A DNA stretch of 64,000 bases from the NCBI RefSeq assembly GCF_000828675.1, contig NZ_AP014510.1, forward strand, positions 1,693,413-1,757,412. Direction: 5' to 3'. Under the pieces are notes generated by a model. The model saw only the letters and a program-made list of their open reading frames with translations. It searched no databases and was not told the DNA's origin. Shown piece by piece: positions 46,779 to 54,183 of this stretch. The stretch's first letter is position 1, and each line of letters starts with the position of its first letter. The position numbers and the translations under genes were made by a program. Source of the DNA: Thermotoga profunda AZM34c06 (GTDB lineage: Bacteria > Thermotogota > Thermotogae > Thermotogales > DSM-5069).

Positions 46779-47987
46779 ATGCATTACGACAGACAGCAGA
46801 TTCTAAGTGAAGTTATTCAGCCAGCACAAACCAAGATCGTTTTACTTGTCATGGATGGAATAGGAGATCTACCCAAGAATGGTAAAACACCATTGCAAAC
46901 AGCTAAGACACCAAATTTGGACAAACTGGCAACTGAATCTGATTTAGGTCAAACGATACCTGTTTTGATGGGTATCACACCTGGTAGTGGACCAGGTCAT
47001 TTGGCATTGTTTGGTTATGATCCTGTGAAGTATCAGATAGGTAGGGGTATCTTGGAGGCACTTGGTTCAAATGTACCGGTGGGCGAGAAGGACGTAGTCG
47101 CACGAGCCAATTTCGCAACTGTTAAAGATGGTATTATTATCGACAGAAGAGCCGGCAGACCAACAACAGAAGAAAGTTCAAAAGTAGTAGAAAAACTCTC
47201 TAAATCTATCAAGGATATAAAGGGTGTTAAGGTAACCTTTTATCCCGGTAAAGAACACCGATTCGTTGTTAAGCTAACTGGTGAAGGTCTCGATGATAAA
47301 CTGACCGATGCCGACCCCCAAAAAGAGGGTAAGCCAATTCTTTTCACAGAACCATTGCGTGATGATGCAAAGAAGACTTCAGAAATAGTCAATGAGCTGA
47401 TGAAAAAGATTGGTGAAATTCTCTCTGATGAACCAAAGATGAACTTTGCTCTGATCAGAGGTTTTTCAAAATACCCCAAACTCCCTCAATTCCCACAAGT
47501 GTATAAAATGAAAGCCTGTGCTATCGCAACCTATCCAATGTACAAAGGCATAGCCAAACTCGTCGGTATGGATGTCGTCGAAACTGGTTCTACAGTTCAA
47601 GATGAAGTGAACACACTTAAAGAAGTTTGGAATAACTATGATTTCTTCTATTTCCACGTTAAAAAGACCGATTCTTACGGAGAAGATGGGGATTTTGATT
47701 CAAAGGTCCATGTTATTGAAGAGGTTGATGGATTGATTCCACAGCTTCTCTCACTCAAACCAGATGTCCTGGTAGTTACAGGTGATCATTCAACACCAAC
47801 TATCTTGAAGTCTCACAGTTGGCACCCCGTGCCATTCATGATCTGGTCACCTTATACCAGAAAAGGTTTGAGTAAATTCTTCGATGAATTCGAATGCGCT
47901 AAAGGTAGTCTTGGAACCATATATGCCGTAGATGCAATGTCATTGATGCTCGCACATGCTTTGAGACTTGAGAAATTCGGTGCATGA
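46779..47987 (+). CDS. apgM: 2,3-bisphosphoglycerate-independent phosphoglycerate mutase, ApgM type
   Basis: 402 residues, the archaeal-type enzyme of the alkaline phosphatase superfamily. Metal and catalytic segments are visible: VMDGIGDLP near the N-terminus, TPGSGPGHLALFGYDP with the catalytic Ser, and VTGDHSTPTILKSHSWHPVP near the end. It interconverts 3- and 2-phosphoglycerate in glycolysis. It lies 4 bases after the TPR gene and overlaps the ComEC-like gene by 4. Confidence 0.95.
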   Translation: MHYDRQQILSEVIQPAQTKIVLLVMDGIGDLPKNGKTPLQTAKTPNLDKLATESDLGQTIPVLMGITPGSGPGHLALFGYDPVKYQIGRGILEALGSNVPVGEKDVVARANFATVKDGIIIDRRAGRPTTEESSKVVEKLSKSIKDIKGVKVTFYPGKEHRFVVKLTGEGLDDKLTDADPQKEGKPILFTEPLRDDAKKTSEIVNELMKKIGEILSDEPKMNFALIRGFSKYPKLPQFPQVYKMKACAIATYPMYKGIAKLVGMDVVETGSTVQDEVNTLKEVWNNYDFFYFHVKKTDSYGEDGDFDSKVHVIEEVDGLIPQLLSLKPDVLVVTGDHSTPTILKSHSWHPVPFMIWSPYTRKGLSKFFDEFECAKGSLGTIYAVDAMSLMLAHALRLEKFGA

Positions 47988-49270
47988 AATATTTCTGGTT
48001 GATCGCGCTTTTGGGATTATCGACTGGGGTCTTGCTTTCCCCAGTCTTTTTAATTGTTCCACTTTTCAGTGTGTTGTTTTTTTTCAAAGGGGTTCCGATC
48101 AAAATCTACACGATGTGCGTCATCATAGGGTTTTTGATTGCCCTACCAAAAGTTGGTTCAAAAAAGGTGGAACTCGTTGGATTAGTTGTGTCTAAGAAGT
48201 CAAATTATGTCATCGTGACCAATGCCAAGATTTATACAACAAACCATTGGAAGAGTTTAAACCATCAAGTGAAGATAGTAACAAAAGATCTCAATCTTGG
48301 TGAACAGATATATGCCTATGGTGTTATATCGAGTTCTTTTTCATACCCACATTATGTCCTTGAGCCGACTTTTTGTGCTGGACTTACACAAGCTGTAAAA
48401 GGTTTTTCGCAAATTCTCACAATGCTTCAAAAGATGAAAGAACAGAGCAAGGAATTCATTCAAAATACACTTGGGGATCTGGGAAAGATAATAAATGGGT
48501 TGTTATTCAGTGAGGGGGAATTCGACAGGTCTGAATCTATACAATTAAGACAAAGTGGTTTAGCACATCTATTTGCCGTCTCGGGTCTTCACGTTGGAGT
48601 GATATACGCTCTTTCAGATATAGTAGTGAGCTTCTTCACCTACAGATTTTTTTTGAGAAGGATTATCAGCTGCCTGATAGCACTGCTTTTTGCATTCAGC
48701 ACAGGTCCAACGGCATCGGCTTTTAGAGCAGCAATTATGTTGATCATGTGGAATTTTTTCAAGATCGTAGATTATCCAATAGAATCTTTCAATGTACTGG
48801 GGTTTGTGGGCACAATAAATCTTTTGATTGAGCCATATTCGATTCTATCTCCATCTTTCTTGATGAGCTATTCTGCAACAGGTGCAATATTAGTCGTTCA
48901 AGAAAAGATCAAGAAATCAAATTTTCTAATTAAAAATTTTGTTGTATCAACTGCTGCATTTATTGGCGTTGCACCTTTTTTGAGTATCTTCTCATCTTTA
49001 AATCTTCTAACCATAGCCATCAGTTATCCAGCAACACTTCTTGCCACACCAATAATTTGGATTGGCTTTCTTTCAAATATTTTAAAAATAATCAATCTGG
49101 ACAAAATAGCACAAATCTTATTATTGGGTGCAACGCCTTTTGTATATCTTCTTAAAAAGATAGTTGAATTTTCCTCAATCTTCCCAAATTTATCACTTGG
49201 ATTGACTGGCTATATCCTTTTTTCTGTATTGGCACTTCTCCTACTTTGGCATCTTGGGCACAAACCATAG
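47984..49270 (+). CDS. ComEC/Rec2-like DNA uptake channel without nuclease domain
   Basis: 428 residues. An N-terminal pair of membrane segments, a beta-rich domain (about 55-135) and the competence domain with HLFAVSGLHVGVIYA (about 198-212) and eight or so membrane segments match ComEC. The C-terminal metallo-beta-lactamase domain seen in many ComEC proteins is absent; the protein stops after the last membrane segment. ComEC passes single-stranded DNA through the membrane during transformation. The 3' end overlaps the Fur-type gene by 61 bases on the opposite strand. Confidence 0.88.
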   Translation: MKYFWLIALLGLSTGVLLSPVFLIVPLFSVLFFFKGVPIKIYTMCVIIGFLIALPKVGSKKVELVGLVVSKKSNYVIVTNAKIYTTNHWKSLNHQVKIVTKDLNLGEQIYAYGVISSSFSYPHYVLEPTFCAGLTQAVKGFSQILTMLQKMKEQSKEFIQNTLGDLGKIINGLLFSEGEFDRSESIQLRQSGLAHLFAVSGLHVGVIYALSDIVVSFFTYRFFLRRIISCLIALLFAFSTGPTASAFRAAIMLIMWNFFKIVDYPIESFNVLGFVGTINLLIEPYSILSPSFLMSYSATGAILVVQEKIKKSNFLIKNFVVSTAAFIGVAPFLSIFSSLNLLTIAISYPATLLATPIIWIGFLSNILKIINLDKIAQILLLGATPFVYLLKKIVEFSSIFPNLSLGLTGYILFSVLALLLLWHLGHKP

Positions 49271-49671
49271 AATTTTATGTCGTAATCGTTTATCAAATAT
49301 CCTGTTTTTGTTTCAACGCTTTTTACCAAATCCTTTACTGTTTTCTCGTCTATCTCTATGAGCTCACCGCATGTCTTACAGATCACATGTTGATGAAGTG
49401 TCTCTGATTCAGGAGTTGCCAACTCGTACCTATAAACACCTTCACCAAACTCCAATCTTCTCAGAAAACCGAGTTTTGAGAGTAATTCTACTGTCCTGTA
49501 TACTGTTGCTTTGCTGATTCTGTACCTCTTTTCAATCAATCTTCTGTAAACATCTTCAGCACCAAGATGTTTTTCTCCAGATTCAGCAAAGATTTTCAAA
49601 ACGATCTCTCTTTGGGCGGTCATCCTATACTTTTTTGAGCGAAGTTCTTTTCTCAAAGACTCGTAGATCAC
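49210..49671 (-). CDS. Fur-family metalloregulator
   Basis: 153 residues: a winged-helix domain (about 1-85; KYRMTAQREIVLKIF, YRISKATVYRTVELLSKLGFLRR) and a C-terminal dimer domain with LHQHVICKTCGELIEID and CPRC near the end, the structural zinc Cys pairs. Whether it senses iron, zinc, manganese or peroxide cannot be told. The last 61 bases are antisense to the end of the ComEC-like gene, so the final 20 residues are constrained in both frames. Confidence 0.93.
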   Translation of the reverse strand: MIYESLRKELRSKKYRMTAQREIVLKIFAESGEKHLGAEDVYRRLIEKRYRISKATVYRTVELLSKLGFLRRLEFGEGVYRYELATPESETLHQHVICKTCGELIEIDEKTVKDLVKSVETKTGYLINDYDIKFYGLCPRCQSRRSANTEKRI

Positions 49672-49684
49672 GAATATCCTCCTT

Positions 49685-50719
49685 TCACAGATTCATCACA
49701 GGTTTGATATCTATCTTCCAACCTGTCAGCTTAGCAGCGAGTCTGGCATTTTGGCCACCTTTACCTATTGCAAGCGAGAGCTGAGTAGGTGGTACCAAAA
49801 CACGCGCGGCCTTTCTCTCGAAATCCAATATTTCAACATTTGTTGCAGAAGCAGGTGCAAGTGCATTGGCTATCAATTGTCTTGGGTCCTCAGACCATCT
49901 GAAGATATCGACTTTTTCCCCTTTTAATTCCCTAAGTATTGCTACTATGCGACTTCCTCCTTCACCAATACATGCACCAACCGGGTCAACTTGAGGATTC
50001 GTCGATATAACTGCTATTTTGGTCCTAACACCGGGTTCTCTCGCAATAGCCTTAATCTGTACTATACCATTTTCAACCTCTGGAACTTCAAGTCTTAACA
50101 AACCCGAAACGAATTCCGGTGCTGCTCTGCTCACAATAATCTTGGGACCCTTCTTGTCTTTGAGGACGTTTTCAACATAGACCTTTATCAAATCTCCTGG
50201 CTTTATCGTTTCGTTACCTATCCATTCCTTCTTAGGTAATCTGGTTTCTATTTTTCCAATCCTAATATCTGCCCAATCAGAAGTGACTCTTATGACCTCG
50301 GCAGTTATAACGCTCCCAGCGAGACCTGAGTAATGTTCGTACTGTCTTTCTTTTTCGAGCTCACGTATTCTCTGTATCAACACTTGTTTTGCGGTTTGTG
50401 CCGCTATTCTGCCAAAATTCTTCACACTCATTTTCTTGTAAACTTTCTTTCCGATATCAACTAATGGATCGATCTTCTTGGCTTCTTCTAAACTAATCTG
50501 CGTTAATTGATCCTGAACGTCTTGGACCACGTCAAAAACCTGGAAAAGCTGTATATCACCAGTCATTCGGTCTATCTTCACATCGACATTTTTCGCCGTA
50601 CCGAAATTTTTTTTATAGGCGCTCACAAGGGCTTTTTCGAGTATTTGTATAATCTCATCTTTTGATATACCTTTTTCTTCTTCGAGTTGATCAAGTGCAT
50701 CCAAAAGACCGAGGTTCAT
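49685..50719 (-). CDS. nusA: Transcription termination/antitermination factor NusA
   Basis: 344 residues, the short NusA form without the C-terminal acidic repeats. N-terminal domain (1-130), S1 domain (about 135-200), and two KH domains with DPVGACIGEGGSRI and AIGKGGQNARLAAKLTG are visible. It binds RNA polymerase and RNA in termination and rRNA antitermination. It follows rimP by 12 bases, the common rimP-nusA pair. Confidence 0.97.
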   Translation of the reverse strand: MNLGLLDALDQLEEEKGISKDEIIQILEKALVSAYKKNFGTAKNVDVKIDRMTGDIQLFQVFDVVQDVQDQLTQISLEEAKKIDPLVDIGKKVYKKMSVKNFGRIAAQTAKQVLIQRIRELEKERQYEHYSGLAGSVITAEVIRVTSDWADIRIGKIETRLPKKEWIGNETIKPGDLIKVYVENVLKDKKGPKIIVSRAAPEFVSGLLRLEVPEVENGIVQIKAIAREPGVRTKIAVISTNPQVDPVGACIGEGGSRIVAILRELKGEKVDIFRWSEDPRQLIANALAPASATNVEILDFERKAARVLVPPTQLSLAIGKGGQNARLAAKLTGWKIDIKPVMNL

Positions 50720-50731
50720 GAGCCCACCTCC

Positions 50732-51178
50732 TTAAAATTCAACCTCGAGTTTACTTTTATTCACCTGCTCGGGTGAAAAGTCTACCATTCCTGACTCTGT
50801 TTCAACTACAACTTTCACTTCATCGGCGTGTCTTATGTGTCCCATTATGAACCGACCATCTATGAGCCAAAATTTCGCCAGTCTTCCGACAAATCTTTTG
50901 TAATCTTGAACACCTCTCATGGGTCTATCAAGCCCCGGAGAAGATACCTCAAGAACGTAGCTATGCTCAATGAGATTGTTCACGTCAAGATATTGACCCA
51001 ATTCGTTTGAAACCTTTTCACACTGTTTGATACCAACATATCCGTTTGGATCATCGATCACAACTCTCAAGACCCAATTACCCTTTTCACGTTTAAATGA
51101 AAGATCAAATAATTCGAGTCCGAGGTTTTTCAATATGTCAACAACAACAGGCTTCAATTTTTCAATGACCTCTTGCAT
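50732..51178 (-). CDS. rimP: Ribosome maturation factor RimP
   Basis: 148 residues. RimP acts in 30S assembly. The N-terminal ferredoxin-like domain (LGLELFDLSFKREKGNWVLRVVIDD) and the SPGLDRPM motif preceding the C-terminal SH3-like domain are typical. The start is ATG 51178 with GGGGTG six bases upstream; the frame is open to 51367, but that region holds the tRNA-Ser gene and its terminator. First gene of rimP-nusA, and possibly reached by readthrough from the tRNA promoter. Confidence 0.93.
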   Translation of the reverse strand: MQEVIEKLKPVVVDILKNLGLELFDLSFKREKGNWVLRVVIDDPNGYVGIKQCEKVSNELGQYLDVNNLIEHSYVLEVSSPGLDRPMRGVQDYKRFVGRLAKFWLIDGRFIMGHIRHADEVKVVVETESGMVDFSPEQVNKSKLEVEF

Positions 51179-51195
51179 ACGAATCACCCCTACTG

Positions 51196-51218
51196 AAAAA
51201 CCGGGACATTTGTCCCGG
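51196..51218 (-). terminator. Terminator or attenuator between tRNA-Ser and rimP
   Basis: Read on the minus strand: CCGGGACA, AA loop, TGTCCCGG (51218-51201), then TTTTT (51200-51196). It lies 6 bases after the tRNA and 18 before the rimP start. No other promoter for rimP is visible between, so part of the tRNA transcript probably reads through. Confidence 0.85.
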
Positions 51219-51223
51219 TACTT

Positions 51224-51314
51224 TGGCGGAGAGGGTGGGATTTGAACCCACGGGTGGGTTTTGCCCACCACACGCTCTCCAGGCGTGCGCCTTAGACCGC
51301 TCGGCCACCTCTCC
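51224..51314 (-). tRNA. tRNA-Ser (anticodon GGA), CCA encoded
   Basis: The minus strand folds as a class II tRNA: acceptor GGAGAGG/CCTCTCC, D arm GCC/GGC, anticodon stem CACGC/GCGTG with loop CTGGAGA (GGA at 51280-51278), a long variable arm GGTGGG/CCCACC and T arm GTGGG/CCCAC with TTCAAAT. Discriminator G, and CCA is encoded at 51226-51224. The long variable arm and the G73 discriminator fit serine. Confidence 0.97.
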
Positions 51315-51338
51315 TGAATCTGAACACTTGCAAAATTA

Positions 51339-51367
51339 TTTATATCATAAATGAGAAAGATTCGCAA
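51339..51367 (-). promoter_or_regulatory. Promoter TTGCGA-N17-TATAAA for tRNA-Ser
   Basis: On the minus strand TTGCGA (51367-51362) and TATAAA (51344-51339) are spaced by 17 bases, about 25 bases before the tRNA 5' end. The -35 box lies a few bases after the stop codon of the interrupted upstream gene. Confidence 0.75.
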
Positions 51368-51523
51368 GTATCATTGTGATTTTTTGACTTGAAAAGTCCC
51401 TCCGACATTTGCATTCTGTATGGTGTAACTGCCCTGAATCGCATTACCTTGAAGAGTGCCTGTGAAGATTACAGAAAATTATCCAGAAAGCACATTCCAT
51501 TTATGGGATTGTGATGAATGGCT

Positions 51524-51552
51524 TTGACAAATCATAAACAATGATGTATTAT
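51524..51552 (+). promoter_or_regulatory. Consensus promoter TTGACA-N17-TATTAT inside the element
   Basis: TTGACA (51524-51529) is a perfect -35 box and TATTAT (51547-51552) a near-consensus -10 box at 17-base spacing. It would transcribe rightward through the hairpin region and across the right end into the antisense strand of the interrupted gene. Confidence 0.8.
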
Positions 51553-51603
51553 AATGTACATAAAAGGGAATGAATACACACTCTTAAAGTATACTGAGAG
51601 ACA

Positions 51604-51821
51604 TGTCAAATACTCCATTGAGTCCAACAACCTATGGATAGACTTCATGAACAGTCTATCGCTCAATGGAGTAAAGGAAATAGCAACGTAAGGGTATCTC
51701 TGAATCCAGTTAATGCTGGATAGGAATAGAAGGCACTTGACCCGCCTGGTCAGAGTAGCGATAGCTACGTACTGACTTAAAGAATCCCATCTCCTTTAGG
51801 GGATTGGGAGTAGGTCAAAAC
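51604..51821 (+). ncRNA. Putative omega (TnpB-guide-like) RNA
   Basis: Downstream of the promoter the plus strand can form: a 12-pair stem TACTCCATTGAG/CTCAATGGAGTA (51611-51622 with 51662-51673) that encloses ATAGACT/AGTCTAT (51638-51644 with 51653-51659); ATCCAG/CTGGAT (51704-51709 with 51716-51721); TGACC/GGTCA (51738-51742 with 51748-51752); GTAGC-GATA-GCTAC (51755-51768); and the bulged right-end hairpin. Omega RNAs end at the element right end, with the guide drawn from the flank; here that flank begins ATACTGTGTTTG at 51822. The 5' limit is a guess. A short frame ending in VAIATY before a TGA at 51773 may be a relic of the tnpB 3' end. Confidence 0.6.
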
Positions 51822-52209
51822 ATACTGTGTTTGATAGTATGTCGACATCACAGTTGCGGTAATCTTTACAGTATTCCCAGAAATGGTACCAGTGAATTCA
51901 CCATAATCAGAGTCATCAATATAGACCTCACCTTGCAATCTATTGGCAGACTGCTGGATGTTGAACTCAATAGTACCTTGTTGCCCTGTTGCAGAATTTC
52001 TGTAAGTCCCTGAGAAATTACCCGAAAGATTCACGATTGTTCCTGTTGAAGTACCACTTGGTTGAGTCTGTTGACCAGTAGTTTGCTGCGGTAGTGTATA
52101 ACCCCAGTCTTTCAGAATCGTCGTTGGTAGAGAAGGTAATTCAGGAGAAAGAACTCCTTGTCTTTGAAATTCTGCTACATTGACCACAAAAAATTTTCCA
52201 AACTCCAAT

Positions 52210-53376
52210 TTATTCAGTTCTTCCGTGTTTGTTGTGAATAGCCAGATTGTACAATGATTTACAAAACTCTATCGCATCCTGATCTTTTGTAGACGCAGCA
52301 ACTCCACCAGATAATTGACTGACCATACCAGCAAAAGCCTTGACAGGATCATCCAGATGTGTAACATAAGCTGCGATTAACGGAGTATTTGAAAAATTGT
52401 CGATCCAGGTACCCGTTCTTTCTTCTTCGGGAACATTCGAAAATTCAAATTGATTTATGCCCAATACTTGTATTCTCTTTGTGATTGTATCGGTATAAAC
52501 TTTATTTGAACGATCTTTGTAAGTATATTTTATTTGTAGATCACACGGAGTCTGTGATTTTAATTGCGCTATCGTGGAAGATATAATGGGATAATACAGA
52601 TCGACGACGGCACCACCTGGTGTTACAACATCATAGACTGCTTCAGGAGACCAGGAAGTATAATCACCCAATTTGTATGAGATTCTCAAATCCAAAATAT
52701 CACCTTGACCAGTATTCAGAAAGATCGTTTTTGCAACCCAATAAGCACCATCCATCACTTCAGGCATGCCGTACACTTTGTACAAAGAAGACATTATTCG
52801 TGGTTTGACCTTCACATTTACCTCTGCACTGACCTTTCCTGAAAGATTCCTTCTTTTCATTGAATAATAGAAAAAGCCTGTTGATGAATCGCATTTGAAA
52901 TCCGAACAGTCCTTTGGGAAAGTCAATGTCATGGTCATGAAGGCAACTTCTTCAGCCGATAAAGGCTCTACCAGAACAAAAATCGCTTGTTTGTTGTCAG
53001 AATAAATCAACTCCGCACCCTTTCCAAGGTTGAATTCCCATCTTTGCCGCTTGTTCGTACACGCTCCAATCACTTTTGCATCGAGCAAAATGGAATTTTT
53101 CGCATCGTCATAGTTTATCTTCACATCAGATAGTTCAAAGACGCTACTGAACGTGGTCATGTTTCTAACCAGTACATATGGATTTGGATAAGCATTTTTC
53201 ACCTGAAGGTACAACGCATTGGTTGGAAAGACCCATTTGAAGGAAAGGCTCATATTACCTTTTTCATCAATAGCACCATTGGCGTAGATCTTTATAGTGT
53301 TAAGCTTTGTTATCTGAAAACTGAAAACGGCGACAACCAAGAACAACATAAGAAGTATCAGGATTTTACTTTTCAT
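52210..53376 (-). CDS. Secreted protein of unknown function, probably 5' part of a frameshifted gene
   Basis: 388 residues with a signal peptide (about 1-19, after MKSK) and a beta-rich body; no known domain is recognised. The start ATG 53376 has GGGGGG seven bases upstream. The last 11 codons (NKHGRTE then TAA) look unlike the preceding sequence, while the frame one base over reads NTEELNKLEFGKFFVVN, which fits a continuation into the pseudogene region 52268-51371. A one-base insertion in the short A run near 52235 would explain this. The full protein would then be about 535 residues. Confidence 0.7.
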   Translation of the reverse strand: MKSKILILLMLFLVVAVFSFQITKLNTIKIYANGAIDEKGNMSLSFKWVFPTNALYLQVKNAYPNPYVLVRNMTTFSSVFELSDVKINYDDAKNSILLDAKVIGACTNKRQRWEFNLGKGAELIYSDNKQAIFVLVEPLSAEEVAFMTMTLTFPKDCSDFKCDSSTGFFYYSMKRRNLSGKVSAEVNVKVKPRIMSSLYKVYGMPEVMDGAYWVAKTIFLNTGQGDILDLRISYKLGDYTSWSPEAVYDVVTPGGAVVDLYYPIISSTIAQLKSQTPCDLQIKYTYKDRSNKVYTDTITKRIQVLGINQFEFSNVPEEERTGTWIDNFSNTPLIAAYVTHLDDPVKAFAGMVSQLSGGVAASTKDQDAIEFCKSLYNLAIHNKHGRTE

Positions 53377-53434
53377 CCAGCATCCCCCCTTGGAGCACCG
53401 TTGTGCCCTCAGTTGAATCATACCACCAAATGTG

Positions 53435-54091
53435 TTAAGAACTCAGAAGCAAAGGATATTCACAGTAATTTTTGATAGGACAATGATGGCAATTGGGTTT
53501 ATGTTTTGTGCAAATATCCTTCGCATGTTTGACTATCAATGCGTGGTATTCTTGATATATTTGTACATTCGGTGGAATTAGATTAAAAAGTCTTTGAATA
53601 TCGTCGTAATCATCTTTTTGTGAAATTGCACCCAGCCTTTGTAAAATTCGCTTGGTATAGTTATCCACGACAAAAACGGGAATGTTGAAGGCATAAAGTA
53701 AGATCGAATCTGCTGTCTCTTTTCCCACACCTTTTATGCCTAAGAGTTTTTCTCGGGTTATAGATTTAGAAAGTTTATGAAAATCAAAATCATACTCTTT
53801 GAGAAAATCAAGTAGATTTTTCAATCTCATAGCTTTCAAATTGAAAAAACCAGCGGGTTTTATCAACGCCGCAAGTTGTTCATTTGAGAGTTCATAGAGC
53901 CTCTTAGGTTCTAACAATCCATTAACCTTCAGGTTTGATATCGCTTTTTCAACATTTCTCCAAGATGTGTTTTGAGTCAAAATAGTTCCAATAACTATTT
54001 CAAACCAACTATCTGCAGGCCACCAACCCTGTGGACCATATTTTTCATATAAAATCTCATACACCTCTATTAAAAGTTGTCGTACATCCAT
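53435..54091 (-). CDS. HhH-GPD DNA glycosylase, MagIII-like
   Basis: 218 residues. The helix-hairpin-helix GIKGVGKETADSILLYAF and the catalytic Asp in VFVVDNYTKRIL identify the endonuclease III superfamily, and the C-terminal CTKHKPNCHHCPIKNYC binds a 4Fe-4S cluster. At the position of the catalytic Lys of Nth (GVGRK) the residue is Glu (GVGKE), as in the MagIII group of 3-methyladenine glycosylases, so it should be a monofunctional glycosylase acting on damaged bases rather than a beta-lyase. Convergent or unlinked to its neighbours; the start is divergent from the DUF4438 gene. Confidence 0.85.
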   Translation of the reverse strand: MDVRQLLIEVYEILYEKYGPQGWWPADSWFEIVIGTILTQNTSWRNVEKAISNLKVNGLLEPKRLYELSNEQLAALIKPAGFFNLKAMRLKNLLDFLKEYDFDFHKLSKSITREKLLGIKGVGKETADSILLYAFNIPVFVVDNYTKRILQRLGAISQKDDYDDIQRLFNLIPPNVQIYQEYHALIVKHAKDICTKHKPNCHHCPIKNYCEYPLLLSS

Positions 54092-54183
54092 TGATATATA
54101 CCTCCTATGAAAAGATCATATCTCATAAAATGGAAATTCGTTTTTCGAACAGATTTGATAGGATATACATCGGAGGTGTAATA

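Larger units (their letters stand above)
51473..51821 (+). mobile_element. Non-autonomous IS200/IS605-type element with structured RNA
   Basis: 349 bases with no transposase. It lies directly 3' of TTAC (51469-51472), the target of many IS605 elements, and makes no target duplication. A subterminal hairpin is present at the left (about 51494-51510) and a bulged one at the right (CCCATCTCC, loop TTTA, GGGGATTGGG; 51786-51808), as in this family. The right-end string GAATCCC...CTTTAG...GGGAGTAGGTCAA is the pattern I associate with IS605 right ends and TnpB omega RNAs. Between the ends lie a promoter and several hairpins. Excision at these exact limits restores the interrupted gene, which strongly supports the borders. 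A TnpA encoded elsewhere would be needed for movement. Confidence 0.85.
51371..52268 (-). pseudogene. 3' part of a secreted-protein gene, split by a frameshift and a mobile element
   Basis: The frame runs from 52268 to 51822, is cut by the element at 51473-51821, and resumes from 51472 to the TGA at 51373-51371. With the element removed, the codons read ...QTQYVIFTGTLQGN..., in frame with no stop, giving a beta-rich tail. As it stands, translation ends at 51777 after about 10 foreign residues. The 5' part has no signal peptide and appears to continue the gene at 52210-53376: both frames are open between 52268 and 52213, and removing one A there would join them. A restart at TTG 52208 is the alternative. 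So this is either one broken gene or a coupled second gene; function unknown. Confidence 0.75.

Noticed and set aside
51179-51367. Upstream extension of the rimP frame by 63 codons
   Set aside because: It reads through tRNA-Ser and a terminator; ATG 51178 has its own ribosome site and fits the family.
51554-51691. A 45-codon frame inside the mobile element, starting MYIKGNEYTLL
   Set aside because: It has no ribosome site, starts within the promoter region and spans the inverted repeats; I cannot match it to a transposase, so it is not called as a gene.
54031-54183. N-terminal extension of the DUF4438 gene
   Set aside because: It overlaps the glycosylase start on the other strand; ATG 54184 follows GGAGGTG by five bases.
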